Of a stretch of 64,000 nt of DNA, positions 50,316 through 60,300 are shown one piece after another. The stretch is taken from assembly GCF_047237965.1 (NCBI RefSeq), contig NZ_JBDFLX010000001.1, positions 930,001 through 994,000 on the forward strand. Reading direction: 5' to 3'. The notes beneath the pieces are model-generated. The model ran no database searches and was not told the origin of the DNA. It was given only the letters and a program-made list of their open reading frames with translations. This DNA is from Noviherbaspirillum_A sp047237965 (GTDB lineage: Bacteria; Pseudomonadota; Gammaproteobacteria; Burkholderiales; Burkholderiaceae_D). Made by a program: the position numbers and the translations under genes. Each line of letters begins with the position of its first letter. The first letter of the stretch is position 1.

Positions 50316-51242
50316 CTAGGCCCGGCGCAGCTGATAGCCGATGCGCGGGAAATGCACCACTACGGTTCCGGCCCGCTCGTCCTCGCGCCGCACCGCATAC
50401 GCGATCTCGCTGGCGGCAACCAGTTCGCCCGCCACCGGGTCCTGCGCATAGTCGGCCGGCGTCACCGTCACCGGCGTGCCGAGTGGAATGCCATGGGTAT
50501 CGACGAAGCTTGCATCCGGCGTTGCCGGCTCGGCCGCGCGCGCAATCTGCAATGCTTCCTCGCCGCTGAGCTTTTCGGGCTGCGCCAGCGGGAAGGCCTC
50601 GATGGCGTTCATCCAGGTCCGCAGACGCGGGAACTGGTCGAGGATGCCGGCCACCGCCTTGGCCTGGCGCACGAACCAGAGGCAATGGTAGACCGAGAAA
50701 TCGGCAATGCCAGGCTGTTCGCCCAGCAGCCACGGCTGGCCGCCGGCCAGCATGTCCTCCAGCCAGCGCAGATACTGCGGCAGCGCCGCCGCTGCATCGG
50801 CCGGATGCATGCGCGCTGCATTGCCGCGCATTGCGGTGCGGTCGGCGCTGAACGCCTGCATCTGCTCCGGCGTCAGGTGGCCAAACAGGCTCTGTACGCC
50901 GGCCGGCTGGAACACATAGGGAATCACGGTCCAGAACAGGGTGCTGTCGGCCCACTGCGCCAGCAGCCTGGCCTGCCCCGCCACCGGCGCTGGATACAGC
51001 GTGGGCGACGGCGCTATGCGGTCCAGCACGGCGCAGATCAGCGCGGTGTCGCAATAGATGTCGGCGCCGATCTGCATCACCGGCGTGCGGCGATAGCCGC
51101 CTGTCAGCGGCATCAGGTCCGGCTTGGGCATGATGATCGGGATGATCACCGACTTCCACGGCAGCTTCTTCCAGGCCAGCACGCGCCTGACCTTTTCCGC
51201 GAACGGCGACGTCGGATAGTGATGCAGGATGATGTCAGTCAT
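50316..51242 (-). CDS. Glutathione S-transferase-like protein
   Basis: A 308-residue protein with an N-terminal thioredoxin-like domain (ILHHYPTSPFAEKVRRVLAW) and helical C-terminal domain (LGEQPGIADFSVYH). An extra domain of about 80 residues follows (residues 225-308). The N-terminal Ser/Cys position reads TSPFAEK, so Ser is the likely catalytic residue. The start overlaps no gene; the MDR gene ends 12 bases upstream. Confidence 0.83.
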   Translation of the reverse strand: MTDIILHHYPTSPFAEKVRRVLAWKKLPWKSVIIPIIMPKPDLMPLTGGYRRTPVMQIGADIYCDTALICAVLDRIAPSPTLYPAPVAGQARLLAQWADSTLFWTVIPYVFQPAGVQSLFGHLTPEQMQAFSADRTAMRGNAARMHPADAAAALPQYLRWLEDMLAGGQPWLLGEQPGIADFSVYHCLWFVRQAKAVAGILDQFPRLRTWMNAIEAFPLAQPEKLSGEEALQIARAAEPATPDASFVDTHGIPLGTPVTVTPADYAQDPVAGELVAASEIAYAVRREDERAGTVVVHFPRIGYQLRRA

Positions 51243-51253
51243 GGCGCGGCGCC

Positions 51254-52249
51254 TCAGGACAGCTTGACCAATTGCTTGCCGAAGTTCCTGCCCTTGAGCA
51301 GGCCGATGAAGGCCTCCGGCGCGGCGGCCAGCCCGTCGGCCACCGACTCGCGGAACTTCAGCTTGCCGCTGCCGACCAGTTCGCCCAGTTCCTGCAGGCC
51401 CTGCGGCCAGAACTCGGGATGCTCGGAGACGATGAAGCCGCGCATCGACAGCCGCATCGTCAGCATGGTGCGCAGGTTGTTCAGCACCATCGGCTCGCCG
51501 TCGTAGCCGGCGATCAGGCCGCACAGCGCGATGCGGCCGAACGGGTTCATGCGGGCGATGCAGGCGTCGAAGATCTCGCCGCCCACATTCTCGAAGATGG
51601 CATCGATGCCGTCCGGCGTGGCCGCCTTCAGGTCCTGCGCCAGGTTGCCGGCCTTATAGTCGATGCAGGCATCGAAGCCCAGTTCATTGACCACATAGGC
51701 GCACTTCCCCGGACCGCCGGCAATGCCGACGGCGCGGCAGCCGCGCACCTTGGCCAGCTGGCCGACCACGCTGCCGACCGCGCCGCTGGCGGCCGACACG
51801 ACGATGGTCTCGCCCGCCTTGGGCTGCATGATCTGGGTCAGGCCATACCAGGCGGTCATGCCCGGCATGCCGACCGAGCCGAGGTAGGCCGACAGCGGCA
51901 CCGGGCCATCCTTGACCCGGCGCAGGCCGGCGCCGTCGGACACGCCCATCTCGGACCAGCCCAGCATGCCGACCACCTTGTCGCCCACCGCGAATTTCGG
52001 ATTCTTCGATTCGACGATCTCGCCCACCGTGCCGCCCACCATCACCGCGCCGATCGCCTGCGGCGCGGCATAGCTCTTCACGTCCTCCATGCGCATGCGC
52101 ATGTAGGGGTCGAGCGACAGGTAATGATTGCGGATCAGCACCTGGCCGTCGCTGATGGACGGCACCGGCACCTGCTCCAGCCGGAAGTTGTCGGGGCTGA
52201 CGTGTCCCTGGGGACGGGATGCGAGGACGATCTGCTGATAGGTGCTCAT
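51254..52249 (-). CDS. Zinc-independent NADP-dependent oxidoreductase (MDR family)
   Basis: A 331-residue protein with the PTGR/leukotriene-B4 dehydrogenase-type N-terminus (NHYLSLDPYMRMRM) and Rossmann ASGAVGSVVGQLAK. No structural or catalytic zinc Cys cluster is seen. It reduces double bonds of enones or acyl-CoA-type substrates. The start at 52249 is preferred over a longer opening. It belongs to the acyl-CoA catabolic block. Confidence 0.88.
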   Translation of the reverse strand: MSTYQQIVLASRPQGHVSPDNFRLEQVPVPSISDGQVLIRNHYLSLDPYMRMRMEDVKSYAAPQAIGAVMVGGTVGEIVESKNPKFAVGDKVVGMLGWSEMGVSDGAGLRRVKDGPVPLSAYLGSVGMPGMTAWYGLTQIMQPKAGETIVVSAASGAVGSVVGQLAKVRGCRAVGIAGGPGKCAYVVNELGFDACIDYKAGNLAQDLKAATPDGIDAIFENVGGEIFDACIARMNPFGRIALCGLIAGYDGEPMVLNNLRTMLTMRLSMRGFIVSEHPEFWPQGLQELGELVGSGKLKFRESVADGLAAAPEAFIGLLKGRNFGKQLVKLS

Positions 52250-52300
52250 GAGTACTCCGCCTGATGGATTTAACTGCAAACGAAACTGCGGGAAACCGGT

Positions 52301-52741
52301 TCAGCCCTTGTCTATGCGCGGGCCGGCGTCGGTGCGCTTCAAAAACTTGAAGGTGCCCATGGACTTGGCCACCAGCCGTTCGCCGTCCCATAGCTCGCCT
52401 TCGCAGAAGCACATGGTGCGGGACCGGTGGAAGGCGTGCCCTTTGGCCACGATGCGGCCGCCGGCCTTGCCGCCGGGCTCCATGAAGCTGGTCTTCATCT
52501 CGATGGTGACGCCGCCGCGGGCTTCCGGGTCGAGCGAGCGGCCGGCCATGGACATCACGACGTCAAGCAGCGTCATCACCACGCCGCCATGGGTCACGTG
52601 CCAGCTGTTCATGTGGCGCGGCTGCAGCGTCAGGGCGATCTCGGCGCGGCCGTCGGCCATGCCGTGGAATTCGACGCCGAGGTCGTGCAGGAACGGGATC
52701 TCCGCCGGGAACGGCTGCTGTTTCGGGGTGAACGCCGTCAT
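52301..52741 (-). CDS. PaaI-family thioesterase
   Basis: A 146-residue hot-dog protein with HVTHGGVVMTLLD, the PaaI active-site segment (H-G-G...Asp), and GVTIEMKTSFMEPG. It hydrolyses acyl-CoA, often aromatic or 3-hydroxyacyl. Its start overlaps the stop of the upstream SDR (ATGA). Confidence 0.87.
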   Translation of the reverse strand: MTAFTPKQQPFPAEIPFLHDLGVEFHGMADGRAEIALTLQPRHMNSWHVTHGGVVMTLLDVVMSMAGRSLDPEARGGVTIEMKTSFMEPGGKAGGRIVAKGHAFHRSRTMCFCEGELWDGERLVAKSMGTFKFLKRTDAGPRIDKG

Positions 52742-53526
52742 CAGTGCACCGACGACACGCCGCCGTCGACGGCGAGGATCTGGCCGGTGATGTGCTTGCC
52801 GGCGTCGGAGGCGAACAGCAGCGCCGCGCCCTTCAGGTCTTCGTCGTCGCCGATGCGCTGCAGCGGCGCACGCTTGGACAGGTTCTCCTCGCCGCGCTGC
52901 TCCAGGATGCCCTTGGTCATCTTGGACGGGAAGAAGCCCGGCGCCAGCGCATTGACGGTAATGTTGTGGCGGCCCCATTCGCCGGCCAGGGTGCGGGTGA
53001 AGTTCACCACTGCGCCCTTTGAGGTGTTGTAGGCGATGGTCTGCATCGAGTCCGGGCCGTTGCCGGACAGGCCGGCGATCGAGGCGACATTGACGATGCG
53101 GCCGTACTTGCGCGGAATCATCGACTGCTTGCCCACTTCCCGCGACAGCAGGAAGATGCTGCGGATGTTCAGGTTCATCACCTTGTCCCAGGCTTCGGTC
53201 GGATAGTCCTGGGCCGGGGCGCCCCAGGTGGCGCCGGCATTGTTGACCAGGATGTCGATGTGGCCCAGGCGCTTCATGGCCTCGGCCACCAGCGGGCCGA
53301 CTGCTTCCTCGCGCGACAGGTCGGCGGCGATGGCGCTGGCTTCGATGCCGCGCGACTTCAGGTGCGCTACCGCTTCATCGAGATCGGATTGCTTGCGCGA
53401 GGACAGCACCAGGGTGGCGCCCTGCTCGCCCAGCGCTTCGGCGATCTGCAGGCCGAGGCCGCGCGAGCCGCCGGTGATCAGGGCGGTCTTGCCCTTGAGG
53501 TCGAATAACTGTTGGGTGGTTCTCAT
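52741..53526 (-). CDS. Short-chain dehydrogenase/reductase (FabG-like)
   Basis: A 261-residue SDR with TGGSRGLGLQIAE, NNAGATWG, catalytic Ser in NVASIAG and YNTSKGAVVNFTR. The C-terminus ends in ILAVDGGVSSVH, as in FabG. It probably oxidises or reduces a 3-hydroxyacyl intermediate. The ATG has a nearby AGGAG-like GGAGAC sequence. It is followed by the coupled PaaI gene. Confidence 0.88.
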   Translation of the reverse strand: MRTTQQLFDLKGKTALITGGSRGLGLQIAEALGEQGATLVLSSRKQSDLDEAVAHLKSRGIEASAIAADLSREEAVGPLVAEAMKRLGHIDILVNNAGATWGAPAQDYPTEAWDKVMNLNIRSIFLLSREVGKQSMIPRKYGRIVNVASIAGLSGNGPDSMQTIAYNTSKGAVVNFTRTLAGEWGRHNITVNALAPGFFPSKMTKGILEQRGEENLSKRAPLQRIGDDEDLKGAALLFASDAGKHITGQILAVDGGVSSVH

Positions 53527-53612
53527 CTTGTCTCCTTGTGACTCGTCGAGTCGTCCTTGTTTGAATGGCGGGAATGCGTCGTCGCTCCCGATGTCATGTA
53601 CGGCTTGCGTGA

Positions 53613-53641
53613 GGTGGGATAACCCGAAGGGGCATCCCACC
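53613..53641. repeat. REP-like hairpin, first of a pair
   Basis: Perfect 8-bp arms GGTGGGAT and ATCCCACC flank a 13-base loop with CCGAAGG. It lies in the 212-base gap upstream of the SDR and faces a second such unit about 50 bases away in opposite orientation. Confidence 0.7.
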
Positions 53642-53692
53642 GTGGACCGCAAACGGAAAACGCAATTAGACAAACTCCCTTGATCAGCCAAT

Positions 53693-53719
53693 GGCGCAAT
53701 ACCCTTCGGTCATTGCACC
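53693..53719. repeat. REP-like hairpin, second of a pair
   Basis: GGCGCAAT and ATTGCACC (one mismatch) flank a loop with CCTTCGG and are followed by CTACGCG. The loop core CCTTCGG is the reverse complement of the loop in the unit at 53613-53641, so the two form an inverted pair, as in BIME-type repeats. Confidence 0.7.
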
Positions 53720-53738
53720 CTACGCGATCGGGAAAGTC

Positions 53739-54041
53739 CTAGATTTCATAATCCATGCACTGGCGCGCCTCGCGTACGGCGATGACGAACGGCTTCAGGG
53801 CGACGTGCTGCGGATGGTCCTGGTAGGCGTCGAGCGCGGCGCGGTCGGCGAATTCCGAGTACAGCACCACGTCGTAGGTCGCCTCCAGGCCGGGCTGGGC
53901 CAGCGCCACTTCGAACTTCAGGATGCCGGGCACGATGCCGGCGCAGGCGTCCAGCAGTTCCTTCATCTTCTGCGCATTGGCCGCGCGGTCCGCGCCTTCG
54001 GCCTGGTCCTTCAGTTTCCACATCACGATGTGCTTCAGCAT
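53739..54041 (-). CDS. Dabb (stress-response A/B barrel) family protein
   Basis: A 100-residue protein with the family start MLKHIVMWKLKD and YDVVLYSEFADRAALDAYQDHPQH, cited as YDVVLYSEFADRAAL. Dabb proteins are small dimeric barrels in catabolic operons and polyketide pathways. It lies between the acyl-CoA dehydrogenase and the SDR. Confidence 0.87.
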   Translation of the reverse strand: MLKHIVMWKLKDQAEGADRAANAQKMKELLDACAGIVPGILKFEVALAQPGLEATYDVVLYSEFADRAALDAYQDHPQHVALKPFVIAVREARQCMDYEI

Positions 54042-54112
54042 CGATGCTCCGTATCGTTTCAGCCTCTGAATGAACGGCGCGCAGGCTTGGCCCGCCCGCG
54101 CGCCGCGCGGTG

Positions 54113-55927
54113 TCAGAACCAGTCGTCCTGCATGTCCAGCGTGGTGGTGTCGACGGTTTCCAGCAGGTCCAGCTGCTGATGCACCTTCGGCAGCTCCCAC
54201 TTGAAGAAGTAGGCACAGGCCTGGAGCTTGCCGCGGTAGAAGTCGGCGTCATGGCTTTCCTTGCCCACCGCCACCAGCGCCTGCTCCAGCCAGATCCACG
54301 CCAGCACCGTATGGCCAAAGGCTTCCAGGTACAGCGAGGCGTTGGCCAGGGTCTTGTTCATGTCGCCGGCGGCGTACAGCACGCGCGTCACCGCGTCAAT
54401 GCGCTGCAGCGCCGCGCCCAGCGCATGGGCATCGGCCGCCAGTTCCTTCACGGCCAGCGCGCGGTCGATTGTTTTCTGCACCGCATTGGCATAGGCCTTG
54501 AACGCCGCGCCTTCCTGCATCACGACCTTCCGGCCGAGCAGGTCCAGGCCCTGGATGCCGTGCGTGCCTTCGTGAATCGGGTTGAGCCGGTTGTCGCGGT
54601 AGAACTGCTCGACGTTGTATTCGCGGGTATAGCCATAGCCGCCATGCACCTGGATCGCCAGGTTGTTGGCTTCCAGGCACCACTGCGACGGCCAGGACTT
54701 GACGATGGGCGTCAGCATGTCCAGCAGCAGCGAAGCCTCGCGCACCGCCTCCGGGTTCTCGTTGGTGCGCTGCTCGTCGACCAGCAGCGAGCAGTACAGC
54801 GCCAGCGCCATGCCGCCCTCCACATAAGCCTTCTGCGCCAGCAGCATGCGCTTGACGTCGGTATGCTCGATGATCCTCAGCTGCGGCTTGGCCGGGTCCT
54901 TGTTCATCGGATGCCGTCCCTGCGGACGGTTGCGCGCATAGTCCAGTGCATGCAGGTAGCCGGTATAGCCCAGCACCACCGCGCCCAGGCCGACGCCGAT
55001 GCGGGCTTCGTTCATCATGTGGAACATGTTGGCCAGGCCCTTGTGGACTTCGCCCACCAGGTAGCCGATGGCGCCCGCCTTGCCCTGCGGCTTGAACTTG
55101 CCCTCGCCGAAGTTGAGCAGGCAATTGGTGGTGCCGCGATAACCCATCTTGTGATTCAGGCCGGCCAGCACCACGTCATTGCGCTCGCCCAGGCTGCCGT
55201 CCTCGTTGACCAGCTTCTTCGGCACGATGAAGAGGGAAATGCCCTTGACGCCGGGAATGAGCTTGCCGTCCGGGCCGGGCACCTTGGCCAGCACCAGGTG
55301 CACGATGTTTTCCGACAGTTCATGCTCGCCGGCGGAAATCCACATCTTGTTGCCGGTCAGGCGATAGGTGCCGTCTTCCTGCGGCTCGGCGCGGGTCACG
55401 ATGTCGGACAGGCTGGAGCCGGCCTGCGGCTCGGACAGGCACATGGTGCCGAAGAAGCGGCCTTCGAGCATCGGCTCGACAAAGGTCCTGATCTGTTCAG
55501 GCGTGCCGCACTTGAGCAGCGTGTTGGCATTGCCTATGGTCAGGAAGGGGTAGGACGAGGTGCCGACATTGGCTGCCTTGAAGTAGGCAAAACCGGCTTT
55601 CTCGACCACGCAAGGCAACTGCATGCCGCCGCGCTCGTAGTCCTGGCCGGCAGCCATCAGGCCGGCCTCGCAGAATACCTTTAGCGCCGCGCCGACTTCC
55701 GGAATCATGTCGACCCGCTCGCCGTCGAAATGCGGCTCCTGCTGGTCGCTCTTCTTGTTATGCGGAGCGAACAGGTCGGTGGCGATCTGTTCGCAGGTGT
55801 CCATGGCGGCGTTGAAGGTCTCGCGGCTGTGGTCGGCATAGCGCGCACGCGACGTCAGCGACTCGACGTTGAGCCATTCATACAGCAGGAAGTCGATGTC
55901 GCGGCGGGATAGAAGTTTGGATTGCAT
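54113..55927 (-). CDS. Acyl-CoA dehydrogenase
   Basis: A 604-residue acyl-CoA dehydrogenase of the large bacterial class with an extra C-terminal region. MCLSEPQAGSSLSDI and GNKMWISAGEH are FAD/substrate strands; catalytic Glu lies in NPIHEGTHGIQG. It introduces the first double bond in beta-oxidation. It precedes the Dabb gene and follows the thiolase on the same strand. Confidence 0.92.
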   Translation of the reverse strand: MQSKLLSRRDIDFLLYEWLNVESLTSRARYADHSRETFNAAMDTCEQIATDLFAPHNKKSDQQEPHFDGERVDMIPEVGAALKVFCEAGLMAAGQDYERGGMQLPCVVEKAGFAYFKAANVGTSSYPFLTIGNANTLLKCGTPEQIRTFVEPMLEGRFFGTMCLSEPQAGSSLSDIVTRAEPQEDGTYRLTGNKMWISAGEHELSENIVHLVLAKVPGPDGKLIPGVKGISLFIVPKKLVNEDGSLGERNDVVLAGLNHKMGYRGTTNCLLNFGEGKFKPQGKAGAIGYLVGEVHKGLANMFHMMNEARIGVGLGAVVLGYTGYLHALDYARNRPQGRHPMNKDPAKPQLRIIEHTDVKRMLLAQKAYVEGGMALALYCSLLVDEQRTNENPEAVREASLLLDMLTPIVKSWPSQWCLEANNLAIQVHGGYGYTREYNVEQFYRDNRLNPIHEGTHGIQGLDLLGRKVVMQEGAAFKAYANAVQKTIDRALAVKELAADAHALGAALQRIDAVTRVLYAAGDMNKTLANASLYLEAFGHTVLAWIWLEQALVAVGKESHDADFYRGKLQACAYFFKWELPKVHQQLDLLETVDTTTLDMQDDWF

Positions 55928-56053
55928 GCTGGTCTCCGTCGCGCAGGTCCGTGCCTGCGCGATCCTGTTGATGAGATGAGGCAGGCGCCCGCCGCAGCCG
56001 GAGCCGCCTGCGGGCGCTGGGGGCAGCCGTGCGCCGCCCCCGCGCTGTCGCGC

Positions 56054-57232
56054 TTAAACGACTTCGAACAGGCCGGCGGCGCCCTGGCCGCCGCCGATGC
56101 ACATCGTCACCACCACCAGCTTGGCGCCGCGGCGCTTGCCCTCGATCAGCGCATGGCCGGTCAGGCGCGCGCCCGACACGCCGTACGGATGGCCAACCGC
56201 GATCGCGCCGCCGTTGACGTTCAAGCGGTCCATCGGGATGCCCAGCTTGTCGGCGCAGTACAGCACCTGCACGGCGAAGGCTTCGTTGAGTTCCCACAGG
56301 TCGATGTCCTCGACCTTCAGGCCGGCCTTCTGCAGCAGCTTGGGGATCGCGAATACCGGGCCGATGCCCATTTCGTCCGGCTCGCAGCCGGCGATGGCAA
56401 AGCCGCGGAAGATGCCCAGCGGGGTCAGGCCGCGCTGCTCTGCGAGCTTGCTGTTCATCACGATGGCAACCGAGGCGCCGTCGGAGAACTGGCTGGCGTT
56501 GCCCGCGGAGATCACGCCGCCCGGCACCGCGGTGCGGATCTTGGAGACGCCTTCCATCGTGGTGTCGCCGCGGATGCCTTCGTCGGCGTCGATGGTGACT
56601 TCGCGGGTCATCAGCATGCCGGAGGCCTTGTCGGCCACGCCCATGATGGTGGTCATCGGCGCGATCTCGTCCTTGAACTTGCCTTCGTTCAGCGCGGCGA
56701 AAGCCCGTTGCTGGCTGCGCACGCCGTATTCATCCTGGCGCTCCTTGCTGATGTTGTAGCGCTTGGCCACGTTCTCGGCGGTCTGCAGCATCGGCCAGTA
56801 GATTTCCGGCTTGTTCTGCTTGAGCCAGGTCTCGACGATCATGTGCTTGTTGGCTTCCTGCTGCACGCAGGAAATCGATTCGACGCCGCCGGCGGCATAG
56901 ACGTCGCCTTCGCCGGCGATCACGCGCTGTGCCGCGGTGGCGATGGTCTGCAGGCCGGAGGAGCAGAAACGGTTGATGGTCATGCCGGCGGTGGTGACCG
57001 GGCAGCCGCCACGGATCGCGATCTGGCGGGCGATGTTGCTGCCGGTCGCGCCTTCTGGCGTGGCGCAGCCGATCAGCACGTCTTCGACTTCACCGGGCTC
57101 GATGCCTGCGCGCTGGATGGCATGCGACAGCGCGTGGCCGCCCATGGTTGCGCCGTGGGTCATGTTGAAGGCGCCTTTCCAGGACTTGGCAAGGGCGGTG
57201 CGGGCGGTCGAAACGATGACGGCGTCAGTCAT
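56054..57232 (-). CDS. Acetyl-CoA C-acyltransferase (thiolase)
   Basis: A 392-residue thiolase with the nucleophile Cys in NRFCSSGLQT, WELNEAFAVQ, the GHPYGVSGAR His motif and the proton-donor Cys in VTMCIGGGQGA. It cleaves 3-ketoacyl-CoA in beta-oxidation or degradation of related acids. ATG at 57232 is used because the longer opening runs into its promoter. It is the first gene of the minus-strand catabolic block. Confidence 0.93.
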   Translation of the reverse strand: MTDAVIVSTARTALAKSWKGAFNMTHGATMGGHALSHAIQRAGIEPGEVEDVLIGCATPEGATGSNIARQIAIRGGCPVTTAGMTINRFCSSGLQTIATAAQRVIAGEGDVYAAGGVESISCVQQEANKHMIVETWLKQNKPEIYWPMLQTAENVAKRYNISKERQDEYGVRSQQRAFAALNEGKFKDEIAPMTTIMGVADKASGMLMTREVTIDADEGIRGDTTMEGVSKIRTAVPGGVISAGNASQFSDGASVAIVMNSKLAEQRGLTPLGIFRGFAIAGCEPDEMGIGPVFAIPKLLQKAGLKVEDIDLWELNEAFAVQVLYCADKLGIPMDRLNVNGGAIAVGHPYGVSGARLTGHALIEGKRRGAKLVVVTMCIGGGQGAAGLFEVV

Positions 57233-57336
57233 GTGGGTCTCCTGGTTGGAATGAAATTCGGTATGCGGCGATTGGCGCCGGGTTGCGAAACAAACTGGAA
57301 CGACTTTTTCTTGTGCAGCGAGAATAGCATAATTAA

Positions 57337-57348
57337 GTACGGTCGTTC
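57337..57348 (-). promoter_or_regulatory. Possible regulator half-site pair upstream of thiolase
   Basis: On the minus strand GAACGACCGTAC lies about 105-116 bases before the thiolase start, next to TTGCGA and AATTATGCTATTCT, a plausible promoter. The imperfect dyad resembles sites bound by TetR-family regulators of fatty-acid genes; no such regulator is encoded in the window. Confidence 0.3.
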
Positions 57349-57388
57349 GCAAAACTTTTGACAGTCTTTCACCCTTTTCAGGGCGTTG

Positions 57389-60300
57389 TCATTTTTCGCC
57401 GGGCAACGCCGGCAGCGGCGCGAACAGCGCTTCGATATCCTCGCTGGAAAAACCGGCGCCTTCCGAAGCGCGGTCGGCCAGGATGCTGTCGGCCAGCGCC
57501 GCCTTTTTCTCCTGCAGCGCGACGATTCTTTCCTCGATGCTGCCGGCCACGATCAGCTTGTAGACAAACACCGGCTTGTCCTGACCGAGGCGGTGCGCGC
57601 GGTCGGTCGCCTGGTTTTCCGCGGCCGGGTTCCACCATGGGTCGTAGTGGATGACGGTGTCGGCGGCGGTCAGGTTCAGGCCAACGCCGCCGGCCTTGAG
57701 GCTGATCAGGAACAGCGGCACTTCGCCGCGCTGGAAACGCTGCACCGGCAGGCTGCGGTCGCCGGTTTCGCCGGTCAGCATCGCATGCGGCATGTCGGCT
57801 TCAGTGAGCGCGGCGGCGATCAGGTCGAGCATGGCCGTGAACTGGGAAAACACCAGCACCTTGCGTCCCTCGGCCAGCAATGCCGGCAACATCGTCATCA
57901 GCATGTCGAGCTTGGCCGACTGCGCTGCCTTGGCGGCGGAGAGCTTGACCAGGCGCGGGTCGCAGCAGGCCTGGCGCAGCTTGAGCAGCGCATCGAGCAC
58001 GACGATGTGGCTGCGCGCCAGGCCCTGCCCGGCGATCGCTTCCCTGACCTTCTTCTGCATGGCCGCGCGCACGGTTTCGTACAGGTCCCGTTGCGCCGCC
58101 TCGAGTTCCACCTTTGCCACGATCTGCGTCTTGGGCGGCAGTTCGGTCGCCACCTCGTCCTTTTTTCGGCGCAGCATGAATGGCCGCAGCCGGCGTGCCA
58201 GCAGCGCCCGCCGCGTCTGGTCGTCCGACTTCTCGATCGGATTGCGCCAGCGCTTGTTGAAGTCCTGCTGGCTGCCGAGGAAACCCGGCAGCAGGAAATC
58301 GAACTGCGACCACAGTTCGCCAAGGTTGTTTTCCAGCGGGGTGCCGGTCAGGCACAGCCGGTGCCGCGCGTTCAGCTGGCGAATCGCGGCCGCGCCGCGG
58401 GTAGCGGCGTTCTTCACATACTGGGCTTCATCCAGGATCAGCAGGTGCCAGGCATGCGCGCCCAGCGCTTCATGATCGCGCCAGATCAGCGGATAGGTGG
58501 TCAGCACCAGGTCGGAGGCGCCGATCTGGTCGAAGCGCTCCTTGCGGGCCGGGCCATGCAGGTCCAGCACCTTCAGCCCGGGCGCGAAACGCGCCGCTTC
58601 GGCCAGCCAGTTCGGCACCAGCGTGGTCGGCATCACTACCAGCGCCGGCCGGTCGAGCCGCCCGGCCTCTTTTTCCGTCAGCACATGGGCCAGGGTCTGC
58701 ACGGTCTTGCCCAGCCCCATATCGTCGGCCAGCACGCCCGCCAGCTGGTGGCGGCGCAGGAACTGCATCCAGTCCAGGCCCTGCTGCTGGTACGTGCGCA
58801 GCGACGCCTTCAGCCCGCGTGGCGGCGCCGTGGTCTGCAGGCCGCCGCCTTCGCGCAGGCGCTGCGCCAGGTCGCGTGCCGCGGTGTCGCCGTGAAATTC
58901 CCAGCGGCCAGTGTCGCCGAGCGCCTCGAGCCGGCCAATATCCTCCGGTGCGAGTTCCAATTCGCCATCCGCCAGCGTATCGAACAGGTCGATCAGCGTG
59001 CCCACCACCGGTTTCAGGCGCGCGGCGCGTATGCGCAGCCGGTCGCCCTCGGGGCTGGTCAGTTCGATCGCCTCGTCATCGGCGATGCCGTCCAGCCTGC
59101 CCTTGCGCCAGCGGGCGTCGCGCCGGAACAGTTCCAGCAGCAGCGGCTCGAGGCGCACATTGCGGCCGTTGACCACAATCCCCAGTTCCAGCCCGAACCA
59201 GCCGTCGCTGCGCTGACGGGCGACGCCGTCGATGGCGTCGACATCGATCACATTGAAACGGCTGTCGGGCGCCATCCTGATGCGCCAGCCCTTGCCGCGC
59301 AGCAGCGGCAGCGTGTTCTGTACCAGGCCGGACCAGGCATCCCGTTCCTGCGGCGTGAATATCTGCCGCGGCAGGCCATGGTGCTCATGATGATCGACAT
59401 TGCGCCTGCGCAGTCCCGCCGCGCCCAGCTCCCTGACCCGCGCCGATTCGGATTCGGGCCTGCGCCTGACCTGCACCATGCGCTGCTCGGGGTCGGAAAA
59501 CAGGGTGGCGTCGCTGAAGGCAGGCACGACGATGTCTTCGTAGCAGAATTCCACGGTCGCATAGTCGAGCATGCCGGGCCGGTAGGCATAGCGCGCTTCA
59601 TTGTCCAGGTAGACCGACCGCGCTTCCAGCGCCAGCACCGGCACCGGCTCAGTATCGATGGTGCGAAGCGAGGAAAGCTGCTCCAGCGGCGGCGGCGGCA
59701 AGGCCGGCATGACTTCGCCCAGCACCGAGGCGACCAGTTCCGCTTCCACCGGCAATATGGGCGGCATCGTCAGATAGGCGGCGACGCTTTGCGCCGGCAA
59801 CGACTGCATGGTCTGAGGCAGCTGCACCGGGCCGGCCTCGAGCGCTATCGGATCGAGATACCACGGCGGTTCCAGTCCGGTCACGGGCTCGGCGACCGGC
59901 TCGACGCCGAGCACCGGGCGCAGCAGGCCATTCTCCACCACCTGCCATGCGATGGCGCCGGCACGGGAGGCTGCGCTGCAAAACGGGCCGCGCATGCCCT
60001 CCCTGCTTGCTTCGCCGTCGCTGTCAGCTGCGGCCTGGAGGTACAGCCTTCCCGTCGTCACCAGCTTTTCCAGCGCTTCCGCGCCGGCCTTGCCACGCAA
60101 GAAGAAATTGAGGTCGTAATCGCTCTTTCGGGTTGCCCAGAGCGCGCGCAGGATGGACAGATCCTCGTCCACGATGAATTTCGGCGGCTTCAGCAATGCC
60201 GCCTGCACATTGTTCCAGCTCTCCCCCGGCCGGCTCCAGTTGCCGTCGGCATTGCGGCGCGCCTTGTACATGCCCACGGCATAGCATTGCTGCCGCGGCG

